Positions 31,965 through 42,238 of a DNA stretch of 64,000 nucleotides are shown in pieces. Made by a program: the position numbers and the translations under genes. Below the pieces are notes generated by a model. The model did no database searches. It was not told where the DNA came from and worked only from the letters and a program-made list of their open reading frames with translations. Origin of the DNA: Ligula intestinalis (Eukaryota > Platyhelminthes > Cestoda > Diphyllobothriidea > Diphyllobothriidae); NCBI GenBank assembly GCA_036362985.1, contig JAYGXS010000001.1, positions 12,086,830-12,150,829 on the forward strand, given 5' to 3'. Each line of letters opens with the position of its first letter. Position 1 is the stretch's first letter.

Positions 31965-32040
31965 CTTGATTACAAACTGGTATTGGCATACAGCTGTTTT
32001 CGGTCATTCATCATCAGGCCTTTACAGTAAAATGGAAAGT
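31965..32040 (-). repeat. PLE terminal-repeat motif, likely 3' end of the element at 32.3-32.75 kb
   Basis: The minus strand reads GGCCTGATGATGAATGACC, GAAAACAGCTGTATGCC, AATACC. The phrase ACAGCTGT is palindromic. It lies about 250 bp downstream, in sense, of the GIY-YIG stop. Confidence 0.5.
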
Positions 32041-32289
32041 AAGCGAGCAAAACGGGCAGTTACGTACAGTGCTTAAATAGTTTTTTGAGGTGGGGGGTGC
32101 AATAAGCCATCTTGTCGTCCCCTCGTCTCTTGCATGCTGCACTCAACGTGCCGGGGACGTTGAGTTGTGGCGCGATTTGAGCGGGGGGCGTTTTCAAGGT
32201 CGACGTCACACGCGAGGCGTGCTCTCTGTTGCCGCAGGTAGCGCGGTTTAAGGTGGCGTGACTTCTGGCGGTAGGGGATTTCTGTGTGT
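32041..32289. other. PLE 3' non-coding region (probable)
   Basis: Between the GIY-YIG end and the terminal motif. The 79- and 80-codon minus-strand frames overlap each other and match nothing. Confidence 0.4.
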
Positions 32290-32750
32290 AGTCGGCCAAG
32301 GGAGGGATACTGCATGTACCAGCGTATTTTGAAAGAAGAGAGCGGGTTTTGCTAGACGAATCGCCACTGCCTTATTTGTGGCTAGCACCCGTTTACACAG
32401 GCCTTTAGAATAGTGTGTCGGTGCCTGGTATATGACCTGAAAGGCATCTCTCGAGTCAATTTGGTGATTAGTATCGATTAAGTGTGCGAGGATTGAACTT
32501 GCAATCGACCGATTTTCCCCTTTACCTAGCCAGGCTGGTATGCGTTCGCGTAGCTCCTTCTTCAGAGGTCTCGTTGCTCGGCCAATATATCTCGCTCCAC
32601 AGGAGCAGGTGAAAGAATAAAGGGACATGAATGTGGCCTGTAACGGTAGTCTGTGTTTACCGCTCATCCGCTCATCATCACAAGATAGCTCCTTTAATGT
32701 GAATCTGTGTCTTACCGTTATTGGATCAAATGATCCCTCCTGAGTACACA
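32290..32750 (-). mobile_element. Penelope-like element, GIY-YIG endonuclease domain (intact frame)
   Basis: One open minus-strand frame carries the complete GIY-YIG module: MSLYSFTCSCGARYIGRATRP (SLY and RYIGR are the GIY and YIG strands), LKKELRERIPAWLGKGENR, SIASSILAHLIDTNHQIDS, RDAFQVIYQAPTHYSKGL, CKRVLATNKAVAIRLAKPAL, FFQNTLV. The ORF extends upstream to 33060, but that front part belongs to an adjoining LINE fragment read in the wrong frame, so the apparent 270-residue protein is a chimera. Upstream, KELSCDDERMSGKHRLPLQ may be the linker to the RT, which is absent. Confidence 0.88.
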
Positions 32751-32754
32751 TCTG

Positions 32755-33240
32755 TTGTAGTTGGAAGGCGGAGAAAACCCGCGACCTCAACCGGCCTGAG
32801 GCAAAGGTGCACGGGGGTGACTTGGGTGGTTGGCCGGGAACTGCAAGCGAAAAGATGCTGAAGGTCATGTAGAGAGACGCCGCAATCGGAACACCTATCG
32901 CATGTGAGCGAGTCGAGCCGGTCTTGGTACTGGAGAAGGAGCATGGAGTGGCCACTGCGTAGTTGAGCCAAGGTACAACCAGTGACCCTCGAGAGTTGTC
33001 GTTCCGAAGTCGCAATCGGATGTGGAAAGCCTTGGGCTGATAACTGAATTTTAGGCCCATGGTTAGCCCGAATTCCGGCGATAAGGAGAAGTCGGGGCAA
33101 AGTGGTCGGGGGGGGGGGCTGCCCTGTCAGCAAAAACATGTGGAGAAGAGGAGAAATTGATCCAAGATAGGGAAATTGGTGTAGCAGAACTTTGCCACCG
33201 TGAGGCGGATGGGGATGCGACGAAGATGCGTCTGCCATGG
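32755..33240 (-). mobile_element. Internally deleted APE-type LINE derivative (5' start joined to 3' end)
   Basis: The minus-strand frame reads FLLTGQPPPPTTLPRLLLI, AGIRANHGP (33076-33053, degraded 2A-like), KIQLSAQGFPHPIATSERQL, then SRVTGCTLAQLRSGHSML, LLQYQDRLDSLTCDRCSDCG, VSLHDLQHLFACSSRP, LCLRPVEVAGFLRL. The last part is the C-terminal cysteine/histidine motif (C-x2-C ... H ... HLF-C) found after the RT in jockey/R1/CR1-type LINEs. The whole endonuclease and RT between these ends is missing, yet the frame is open for 170 codons. The 21.4-kb copy has the same two ends with a different deletion. Confidence 0.72.
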
Positions 33241-33552
33241 TTCCCAGTTCATATAGTCCCGTTCTGTGGCATAAAGTTGTTCATTATGGTCGAATTAACA
33301 CGTCATATATGCTCTTATTCCCTGATGGGCCACTGTGATGCTGTAGGGGCTAAGTAGTACTTGTACTCAGATCACTGAAAGCATTGGATCGAATCAAGGG
33401 TTGTTGAAAAAAGGTAGAAGGCACCACAATGAGGGATGTATTCTGTCCAGAAACCCGCGTTGCTGGCTACTGGTGTCCAGTCATGCCTGAGACAGGTAGG
33501 GAGAGAGAGGGAAGCAACTGCTTTTATATGTTTTGACAACCACCTATAAAGA
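33241..33552. other. Nothing recognised
   Basis: Unassigned sequence between two oppositely oriented retroelements. A frame of 89 codons on the minus strand has no similarity. Confidence 0.4.
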
Positions 33553-34620
33553 CAACTAGACAGCGTCGCTATGGGCTTGCCTCTCGGACCTCTCTTGGCT
33601 AAAATCTTCATGGGCAAGCTGAAGAAATTGCAACTCAGCAAGCAGCTACATGAGTTAAAACACTATGGTCGATATGTCCATAACATCTTCGCCATCGTCC
33701 CAGCAGAAACCGACGTAAACACGCTTCTAAGTACTTTTAATCAAGCACACCCCTTCATGAAGTTCACCTGGAAGGTGGAGACGACAGGTTCACTCCCCTT
33801 TTTGGATATCTTCCTAATTCAAAGACCTGACGGTAGCGTGCGAAGCAGCGTTTATCGTAAGAAAACCTTGTTCGGACAGTACGCAAACTTTAACAGTTTT
33901 GTATCCATCTAACAGAAACGTAACTTGATCCGCTGTTTACTGCAAGGAGCCAAAAAAATCTGCTCATCAGACACTATTGAAATGGAGCTCCAGAAACTGC
34001 AGGACCTGCTGCGGGAGAACGCGTATCCGGACAGATTCATCATGAAGAATATGATGCAGAAAGAACCAAAGCCCGCAACACCCACTGTATAAAAGAAGAC
34101 TCTATTCCTTAAAGTTCCCTTTCAAGGGGACGCAGCAAGCGAGCTTCTGAACAGATGTCTTAACCAAGCCGTAGCACGAACCTTCCCAGCAGCGAACGTT
34201 TGGGTGTTATTCTCAAGAAACTCGGTCCTGCACGGCGAAGGTAAAGATATGCTGCCAACTCAGACCATTTCTATGTGCATATACTCATTCACTTGTTCCT
34301 GAGGAGCAGTTTATATCGGTTGCACGAGTCGGCGCCTATCAAAAAGATTACGGGAGCACCCCCCGGCATGGCTTGCCAAAGGCAAAGTCAAAGCATCAAT
34401 AGGTCTATCCTTGTTCACATGGTTGACTCCGGACATCGTGTGGATCCCAGCGAAGCCTTGAAGGTAATTTACAAGGTTTTGCCAAACTACCCAAAGTCCC
34501 TGGGTCAGCGTTTGCTGGCAACGGCAAAAGCAGCTGCAATCGGGTTGAGGAAGCCAGTCTTGCGCGCGCAGAAGAACCGCTTGCAAGCCCCGAGCTTGGT
34601 ATGGCCAACGGTTACGTAAC
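33553..34620 (+). mobile_element. Penelope-like element: RT palm to GIY-YIG, 5'-truncated, catalytic site mutated
   Basis: The plus strand reads LDSVAMGLPLGPLLAKIFMG (motif B), KHYGRYVHNIFAIVPAETD (the YVDD motif is YVHN at 33673-33684), GSLPFLDIFLIQRPDGSV, RSSVYRKKTLFGQYANFNS, a stop, QKRNLIRCLLQGAKKIC. It goes on to KVPFQGDAASELLNRCL, VWVLFSRNSVLHGEGKD, CIYSFTCS-stop-GAVYIGCTSRRLSKRL, and after a frame change SINRSILVHMVDSGHRVD, PSEALKVIYKV, LATAKAAAIGLRKPVLRAQK. This is the most complete PLE in the window, with at least three stops or frameshifts and both catalytic aspartates lost. Confidence 0.9.
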
Positions 34621-35299
34621 TACCTTCATCTTTTCGCGCTTGCTACCGCTTCAACCAACCACCTTTTCATCCCCTGTCTGGACCCAACAAACCCTCGTCA
34701 ACTTGCACCCAGCTTATTACTATCAACCCCACGCCCCCTCTCTCATCCCCACGACTAATTTGCGTTTCAGGATAACATAATTACCAGCACGTTACTTTGT
34801 ACCCCCTTCCTATATAAATGTAACGGCTCGAAGATAATTTATCAAAAGCTACGTATGCTCGCCAAATGCTCTTCTGTATTTTATGTGCTTGTAGAACAAG
34901 TTAAAGTGGAGGACAATCAATATTTTGCGTTACCGGAGGGGTTGGCTCGTATAATGGCCCATACTGCATCCGCCGATGGGTGGCGTGTTCAAGTGGTCCT
35001 TTGGCAGCCGAGACTATGTGGATGCACGCAAGTGCAAGTCGGTGAAGGTTCTGCATGCCAATATGTTGGAAAAAGTTGTCTGCGAATGTACATTACGTTG
35101 AGGTAGTCAGCATTGAGCGAGGAAGCCGGACAGGAATGCAATTTGTCCGGTGCAATTAATTGTTTTAATGTACAATCAGTTTTAACAAAGTACCTTCCAT
35201 TTATTAGTAATTGACGGAGTCTGGCTATGGAGGGCTAAAACTGGTGAGACGTTTTCATCTTGTTGTTTAATTTTTCTCAAAATAAGTTTTCCAATGTGC
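34621..35299. other. Nothing recognised
   Basis: C-rich at 34640-34760, then an 83-codon frame (34855-35106) with no known similarity. Part may be PLE 3' non-coding sequence. Confidence 0.4.
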
Positions 35300-35450
35300 T
35301 TGTTTAGTTCCCTTTTGACATTGGTAGAGCGTTGACTGCGCAAAAGCCTTCCCTTGCTGTATGGGCTCGACTCTCGTAGAGACCGCGAATTTTGCACAAT
35401 TGGGTCAACTGAATTACGAAAATGTGCCGACCTCCCGTAATAATTTTAGT
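35300..35450 (+). repeat. SINE-A, tRNA-like part and 3' body
   Basis: TTGGTAGAGCGTTGACTGCG (box A side), GGGCTCGACTCTC (box B side), then GCGAATTTTGCACAATTGGG, TCAACTGAATTACG, CCTCCCGTAATAATTTTAG. The 5' unit is absent or unrecognisable. Confidence 0.7.
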
Positions 35451-36129
35451 TTTTACTGCTAGCTCATATCGTTTTTGGACATAAGCGGTAGGTCGGAGGA
35501 TACAGAGCGCATGCCCTCTCTGTGTGGGCTGTTTTTTCAAACGCCGTTATAGTTATGCACTAAAAGCAGAAAGCTGTTTTTAGGCAGGACGAATGTACTG
35601 TATGTAAAACAGGGGGTGGGTTTCCCAGAAAGGCGGGTTACCCGTTAGCCAAGCTGCAGGCTACCTGGCGCTTCTACGGGTGGCGGATAGTGGCTCGGCT
35701 TTCAGTGAAGGTTAGCTGCGAAAAAAGCAGACTCCTGGGTCTGGCGAATAAGCAGACGCGGACGCAGCAGCGACAGTGTTACCAGGGCGCGGTGGGCTGA
35801 GGTCTGGTGCACCGACTGCCTTATAAAATGCCGCAAGGCCCAATGACGGCACTGTGACATGGCGAGCGTGAACTGCCATTAAATAGGTTTGCTTGCCACT
35901 AACACCACTGCTTTCTGGTAAGGTTCTTGAGCCAAAGTGCTAGAGGAGACAACCTCGAACAAAGAATCCGAGCGGCCATTGGGGACCCGCCTGTATTCAA
36001 AATTCCCAAGAAACCTCATGATGTCTACTTACTTTACTTCGACCAATGCTACGGCGTTCGCGGAAACTGACGCGCTCCGCAACCCTTGTCCGGTGGTGCG
36101 GGCGAATAACATGCAAGCTAGACTGCTTA

Positions 36130-36905
36130 ACAAAAACGGACTCTTGGTATTGGATGCTGGAAGGTGCAAACATTACTGGAACCTGGTACTCAAAGTCTGA
36201 CAGCGCACAGTCTCCATGAATATCACGTGGATGTTTGTTGTCTGTCAGAAGTCCGACTCTTTGAGTCAGGCGACAGAGAGATCAAAATCCTGGGGGTCGA
36301 TTCCCATCTCACCTTGTATCAGAGTGGTCCGAGTGACTCATCTGGTAGACACGGTGTGGCTATTGCCTTCTCAGAACAAGCCAACCGTGCACTACTGGCA
36401 TGGGAACCAGTCAACGACCGAATGGCTGATGTTCAAATAAAAGGCCATTTTACGAACATCTCGGTTGTATCTGTGTATGCACCTACGTCGGCGGCTGAAC
36501 AGCAAGAGGACGACAATTTTCACTCGCAGCTACAGGAGCTAGTCGAACGACTCCTTCGCCGAGATCTCCTTCTTGTTGCCGGGGACTGGAATGGCCCGAC
36601 TGGGCCCGGTGACCTGAAAAACAGCCACCTTCTTGGTCGTTTTGGGCTTGGCTCTCGAACGGACAATGGTGAGAGAATGCTGCAGTTTGCCGAACAGAAA
36701 CGACTGGGTGTTACCAACACAGCATCGTCACAAACATCTACTGACTTGGTATTCGAACAATGGCCGTACCGCCAGTCAGATCGATTGCATTCTAGTTGGT
36801 TCGCAGTTTCGCAGCTCGGTCCACGGTAGCAGGTCGATGCGAGGTGCCGAAACTGGTAACGTCCACGGGTCTGACCATGTTCTCGTTCGCACGCGCCTGA
36901 AGGTT
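36130..36905 (+). pseudogene. RTE endonuclease (AP endonuclease-like), frameshifted
   Basis: After an early frameshift near 36160 the frame reads VQTLLEPGTQSLTAHSLHEY, HVDVCCLSEVRLFESGD (catalytic Glu in SEVR), GVAIAFSEQ, NISVVSVYAPTSAAEQQ, LLVAGDWNGPTGPG (the GDWN metal/phosphate site). A second frameshift near 36770 moves the end into QIDCILVGSQFRSS and HGSDHVLVRTRL (SDH motif). All hallmark motifs of the APE-type LINE endonuclease that nicks target DNA for target-primed reverse transcription are present, but not in one frame. Confidence 0.9.
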
Positions 36906-37179
36906 CACCTTTAATCTGCGCCCAAACTGCCACGTGCGAGACGCCTTGATGTCGCAAATCTCCGGCAAACCACCACTACCGAGGCTCTAAGCACAGAAAT
37001 CTGGTCCCATCTTACGACCCAAGCTATCAACGAGGGCAGTAGCAAGTGGCCATCCCTGAAGACGTCCATCTATGGGGCAGCTGAGAAAATTCTTTGATTC
37101 AGTCAGCGGTGCCGCAATGACTGAATCAGCGGAAGAACCCTGCAGCTGTCGGCCGAGACGACTCGAGCCAGGTCCCACT

Positions 37180-39080
37180 ACGATGCCTCCTTCCGCCAAC
37201 TTCGAAAGCTGACAGCAAAGTCGGCCAGAGATGACTGGCAGAAAAACTGGTCCGAAACGGCGACTTCTATGGAGCAGGCTTCCAATGTTGGTGACACCCG
37301 AAAATTGTACCAAATCATACGCCAGGTTAGTGGAAAGCCCCCGACACTCTGTGATTCTGTTCGCGATGTGAATGGGGGATTTATTGCTGACAAAGCGGTT
37401 AAGGTCGATCGCTGGCGTGAACACTTCGAGCACCTACTCAACTTTGACGAACAACCCATCACACCCTCCCTCACCTCCACAGCGGAATTTCAACCCTCTC
37501 CTGCCTACGCAGTGCCGTGTGACCTCCCTTCAGAAGGCCAAGTTACCGATGCAATGCAGAGGCTACGCAACAACAAGGCGTGCGGAGAAGACGGTATTCC
37601 TGCAGAAATCTACAAGTCCTGTGTTTACACCCCGACTCCTCGGTTCCATAAGGTGATTGTACAGGCGTGGTGAGAAGAGTGTTCCCGATGACTGGGGCTC
37701 AGTTATCCTTGCACCTGTCCACACAAAGGGAGATAAGACAAGATGCGAGAACTACCGTGGCATATGTCTTATCGATGTTGCTGCAAATATCTTCACTGTT
37801 GTTCTTCTCAGGTGCTTCCGGTCTGTACGTGGCTCCAGGACACGACCCAACCAAGCCGGCTTCCGAGCTTAGCGTGGATGTGCGGATTAAATATTCACAC
37901 CGAGGCGCACTCTAGAATTCCGACATAGCTACCAGCAACCGACGGCCGTTTGCTTCGTCAACTTTGCTGCCGCATTCGATTCTATCCATCCTGAGTCCCT
38001 GTGACGAATAATGGAACTGGCTGGAGTGCCAACCAAAATCATTGCGATGATTAAGGCCTACTATCGGTCTACCACCGCACGAATCCTGCTCCGCAACAAT
38101 CTCTCTCAGTCGTTCGATATCACGTCTGGTGTCCGTCAGGGCTGCGTCCTTTCGCCTATTCTGTTTAACTACGTCATTAACTGGATTCTCGACAAGGCCC
38201 TACATAAAGAGGACAGTGTAGAACTTGCACCCGGACGCTGACTAACTGATCTCGACTACGCCGATGATATTGCGCTGTTAGCCTCAAACTTTGATGGTCT
38301 ACAGTCAGTAGTGTCGCGGTTAAATGAGATCGCTATGTCGGTAGGCATGTCCATAAATTCCGGAAAGACGAAGTTGTTCTCGAGCTGCATCCCTGACCAG
38401 TAAAAGGCACCCCTGGGGATTAATGGCCATCAACTTGAAGAAGTAGACAGCTTTAAATACCTCGAGGCGAGGCTGCTACCGAATGGGCAGAGCTAGGACG
38501 ACATTGTCTCCCACATCGATGCTGCTCGCTGGGTTTTTTCAATCCTTCTAAAGCGCCTATGGATCCGACGTGACATCTCCATCGCCACGAAGATTCGTGT
38601 ATACCGTGCATCCATCCGGTCAGTCCTCCTCTATGGTTGTGCATGCTGGGCTGTACGCGCTGAAGATGAGCGAAGACTGGAGGTCTTTGACCACCAGTGC
38701 CTGAGGACGATCCTGCGAATTAAGTATAGCGACTTCATCTCAAATGAGACAGTCCGCATCCGCTGCGATCCTATCACGAGGATATCTCAGGCCATTCAAG
38801 AAAGGCGACTGAGGTGGTTTGGACACGTTCTCCGTCGTCCGCCCCACGAGCTTACCTATGCTGCCCTCGACCCGGCACTGCAGCCCACCTGGAAACGTCG
38901 AAGAGGAGGGCAACTGAAGACCTGGCTATACACCGTCTGTCAAGAATGGAAGCAGTTCTTGGACCTTCTATCTTTGGCCTCCGTCGCTGGAGAAGGGACT
39001 GGGTGGAGCTTTCGAGATCCGCTGCCGCCAATCGCCACGCATGGAGAGGAACCGTTCGTGACATCATTGAGACCGGCTAG
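37180..39080 (+). pseudogene. RTE reverse transcriptase, multiple stops and frameshifts
   Basis: In order: RDDWQKNWSETA, NNKACGEDGIPAEIYKSC, a frameshift near 37660, SVPDDWGSVILAPVHTKGD, ENYRGICLIDVAANIF, PNQAGFR, a stop, VCFVNFAAAFDSIHPESL (motif A), a stop near 38002, SGVRQGCVLSPILFNYVIN (motif B), a stop near 38240, LTDLDYADDIALLASNFDGL (YADD at 38257-38268, intact), MSINSGKTKLFSSC, EEVDSFKYLEARLLPN, DISIATKIRVYRASIRSVL, LYGCACWAVRAEDERRLEVF, RLRWFGHVLRRPPHELTYAA. The RWFGHVLRR ending is typical of the RTE clade. The catalytic core is conserved, but at least five disabling changes are seen. Confidence 0.92.
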
Positions 39081-39115
39081 ATCAGGCATGATCACAGCCG
39101 TAACAATTAAAAGTA

Positions 39116-39233
39116 CAAAACAGAGTGCAGCCTGTAGGCAGTATGTTACGTAGGCAAAACAGAGCGCTGTTTGTAGGCAGTATGTTATGTAGGCAAAACA
39201 GGGGGCTGTCTGTAGGCAGGACGTGTACTGAGG
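39116..39233 (+). repeat. Three 39-bp tandem units at the RTE 3' end
   Basis: Units at 39116-39154, 39155-39193 and 39194-39233 each start CAAAACAG and contain CTGTnTGTAGGCAG. Related sequence (TTTTTAGGCAGGACGAATG, GTAAAACAGGGGG) stands before the element at 35573-35616. Confidence 0.85.
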
Positions 39234-39975
39234 ACAAGACGTAGTTTAAGTGAAGAATCGTTTCAACGAAGAGGGCCCTATGGAGGTGCTTAAACGTCCG
39301 AAGCTGAAGGAAAACCAGTCAGGGGAAGCTGCAGCGCTGGCGCCAAGCCCGCAAAGCGCATGTGACTTCGCTATACTACCTCCTTCTGGGCCAACCATTC
39401 GTAGGTGCCGTAGACGACTATTGGCCAAGTAGTCGATCAATCGTCCAGTGACTCACTCTCGCGTGACGTTTATTCCCTTACGCCCACAGCACACTAACAG
39501 ACGGGCGCGTGCGCGAGCGCACAGGGCCCGCGGCCTTCAACGCGTCTGGGATTCAGACGACTATTGAGTTCCTGTACACAATAAACAACTCCTACTGGTC
39601 TTACCCCTCTTCATCCTATACGGAACTGGGCGTGATAATTGTAGTTTTCTGAGCACACTCGTGGCTTTGACTCCTACAAGACAAGTGGGTGAATGCGTGT
39701 CCGTGACCTTGGCCACCACATGACGCGCGCATTGTGTTATGTTGTCCCGACCCTACAGGCGGGCATATACAGCCATACAATGAATGGTTGGCTCAGTGTT
39801 ATGTTAAATACTAGTTACCTTTTCGTACTGCAGTGTTTCCGAGGTCAGATGTTATGTCAAACGGCTGTTTCATAAGTCTAATAACTGTAAATAATGCAGT
39901 GTTTCTTAGTGCAGTGCTGCATTCCGTCACCTGAATAGACGCACCCGAGGTCAGAAGTTATAGAAGAAGTCGCTG
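39234..39975. other. Nothing recognised
   Basis: No coding evidence. GCGCGTGCGCGAGCGCAC near 39506 is a short alternating purine-pyrimidine stretch. Confidence 0.4.
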
Positions 39976-40222
39976 CAATCACCGGAATCATAATTAAATA
40001 CTTCTGAGCTTTCGCGCTCTTGCGGGAGTCCATCGTCAGTGATAAACCATCCACGAAAAGCGAGCAACAGTTATAGGGGGCATGAACCAATCAACTGTTA
40101 TAGGGGAAGGGGGCGAAGAGTAGGCGGGTGGAGGAGGAGGATTCGGCGAAGGGGAGACTCCCGCAAGAGCCCGAAAGCTCAGGAGAATAAAATTACAATT
40201 CCGGTGATCGACACTTCTTCTA
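39976..40222. repeat. Divergent inverted pair of PLE-like terminal motifs
   Basis: The minus strand from 40040 reads CTGACGATGGACTCCCGCAAG, AGCGCGAAAGCTCAG, TAATTATGATTCCGGTGA. The plus strand at 40150-40222 reads GACTCCCGCAAGAGCCCG, AAAGCTCAGGAG, ATTACAATTCCGGTGATC. Arms of about 60-70 bp point outwards. CAACTGTTATAGGGG repeats between them at 40067 and 40092. Confidence 0.7.
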
Positions 40223-40279
40223 GACAAATACCTGGGATGCAAATCCTTGCCTCTATTCGTCAGAAGCTATGTCAAATGA

Positions 40280-40302
40280 CAGTCAGTCAGTCAGTCAGTC
40301 GG
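40280..40302. repeat. (CAGT)n short tandem repeat
   Basis: Five CAGT units in a row. Confidence 0.85.
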
Positions 40303-41740
40303 ATATCCGTCATATATCAAGAGACAGTCAGGAAAACTCGGTGTGTTTATTCGAGGTGCTAAGACGAGCAGTCGTGAATGACAGAGACTCATTGGTGTTA
40401 AGTTATAAGAGCATAAGCACACTAGTCCGAAAGAACGAGGGAGCGAATAAGGACACGGTGCAGGGAACAGAGACCATAGCGCTGTAATCGAACCCGAGGG
40501 GGAGGAGGGCAATAGCAATTAGCTCTTAAAAACAGCTGTCTATTGACGTAGAGTGGGGAGGGGGCGGTAAAATTGTGGGAAAAGGTGGACAAAAAGCCAG
40601 AGAGCCGGAAGGGGGGTGGGGATATAAGTTTTAAGGCTAAGACGTTTAACCGTTACAGCTACAATTTTCCGAGCCAGTTCCTTGGGAGATGGAGAAGTCT
40701 TGGGAAAGCCAGAGTAGAGGGAAAAGTATATTGCTCACAGAAGAGTTAGGGGGAAAGTTGCCAATAGGTCTTGCAGAGCGTCCGGCCGTGAGGCCAGTGG
40801 GAGAGGGTGGCGTCGCCGACCGCGCCGTGCGTAAACGGAATCCCAAGTGTCCTCTGACCACAGTCATCCCGGAAGACCGCCGAATACTCGCTTTGTTTCG
40901 GCAGGCTGGTGGTGATTGGTTGCACAGCGCGAAGTGGGAACAAGCGAGACTGGGTGTGTTCGTAAGTCGCTCAGACCTTGAATGATAGACAGGCCAGGGG
41001 TCAGCCATCACGGTTACCGCAGCGTTGGCGTGATGAGACAGCGGTGGCGTTAAAGTCCACCATAGGGACAGTATTCAAGTACTAGTTTTAATACCAGTGT
41101 GCATTCGACTGAAAACAAAAGGGTCAAGCCCTAACACGTAGTTAACGGCGAATCAATCCGAAGATAACATTGACGTGATGAATGTCACACACTCGTCGGG
41201 GTGAGATGGCAAATGTCGTCCGCAGACTTCTTGCTCGAGCACCTCCTTGATTTAAAGCTCCTCCATACTTGAACCACCCCTTGCAAGCAAAACGTGCAGT
41301 TACCTCGAATCGAAACCAGCAAAGTAAACTTAAATTGTTAGGTATATATCTTGTAATGGTCTAAGGAAAGGTTTATGTCAAAGAAAACTTAAGGTACGTA
41401 GGCGGCATTAGCCGGCAATCATTAATCAAGATTCCAGGAATATGATTTTGGTCAAGAAAGATTACTCGGGTGCGATTACAAGGGAGATTAGTCTGCAGCA
41501 TAATCCTTCTGTACGTCAATCACGCTAGAATACTGCTATGTACAAGACGCGTCCTGCTGTTCACTTAGAAAAAAACCCAGACTGTCTTAAATCACTAGCT
41601 AGGAAGCGGGAATTGTGACCGGCCACTTTGCATCTTTCTTATAACTCCAACAATGGCTTAGAGAAAATGCATAAAACACTCTTTCAGCCTAACCATAAGA
41701 AAAAAATTAAGCGTATTTAAAATTTCTTCGACAAAGGTAG
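40303..41740. other. No gene recognised
   Basis: A 98-codon plus-strand frame (40689-40985) looks moderately protein-like (Lys/Glu/Arg-rich) but matches nothing I know and has no splice context. The rest is AT-rich. Confidence 0.35.
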
Positions 41741-41745
41741 TTTAC

Positions 41746-42238
41746 GTAGTGCACTTCATATACCCTTAGTTTCCGCATTTTTTCCTGCGGAAACGGTGGT
41801 TATAGGGGTTTGGGGGATGGGGAAATATGACAGGCAGTGAAGGAAATTTGTAGAAGTAAGGTGAAAAAGTAAGTTGTTCCGCATGTAAATTGAAGGTATT
41901 CGCGGCGGATCGCGCCGCGGACTATACCAATCTAACTCGAGAACGGTAAGTTTGACTTCATGCAAGTTGAAGTAGACGACCTACTAACTATCATTCCGAC
42001 CTTTCAGGACTTTCGATAAACGTGCATTTTTATAATCGAGTTGTTACGCAATACGTTAACGGATAATACAGATTAGGAAAATCTACAGATATAAATCAGT
42101 ACCTTTTTGAATAGAATAAAATAAAAAGGAATTTAGCAGTTTTAAAAGTATATTCCACTGCCTATTCCAATTCCCCAACCTATTACCTCCGTTTCCATAG
42201 AACAAATGCTAGGCGTAGAGGTATATGAGGTGAACTTC
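41746..42238. mobile_element. MITE, second copy of the 11.3-kb element
   Basis: Left end GTAGTGCACTTCATATACCC, right end GGTATATGAGGTGAACTTC; TTTA and TCAA stand where the first copy has TTAA. The inside aligns throughout with 11274-11786 (AACGGTGGTTATAGGGGTTTG, AAGTTGTTCCGCATGTAAAT, CAATACGTTAACGG). Confidence 0.8.

Larger units (their letters stand above)
35573..39233 (+). mobile_element. RTE-clade LINE, nearly full length, inactivated
   Basis: The element spans about 3.66 kb. It has a ~44-bp tail-type repeat at 35573-35616, a 5' region (35630-36100) that recurs at 47968-48355, an AP-type endonuclease (36130-36905), a reverse transcriptase (37180-39080) and a 3' end of three 39-bp tandem units (39116-39233). 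RTE elements have this order in a single ORF of about 3.2 kb. Here the ORF is broken by several frameshifts and stops. TATAAAA near 35821 in the 5' region could be promoter-like. No host gene is nearby. Confidence 0.9.

Noticed and set aside
18270..32040. Hammerhead-like boxes (CTGATGA...GAAAC) in the PLE terminal motifs at 18.3, 32.0 and 40.0 kb
   Set aside because: Hammerheads are known in PLE terminal repeats, and CTGATGA and GAAA are present. But the bases between them do not give a stem II that closes directly on the core, and no stem I partners fit the position after GAAA. I keep these as terminal motifs only.
32248..33060. A 270-residue protein containing a GIY-YIG domain
   Set aside because: The first ~100 residues are an out-of-frame reading of a LINE derivative fused by chance to the PLE GIY-YIG frame.
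40689..40985. A 98-codon charged open frame
   Set aside because: Protein-like composition but no similarity, splice context or conservation visible from this window.
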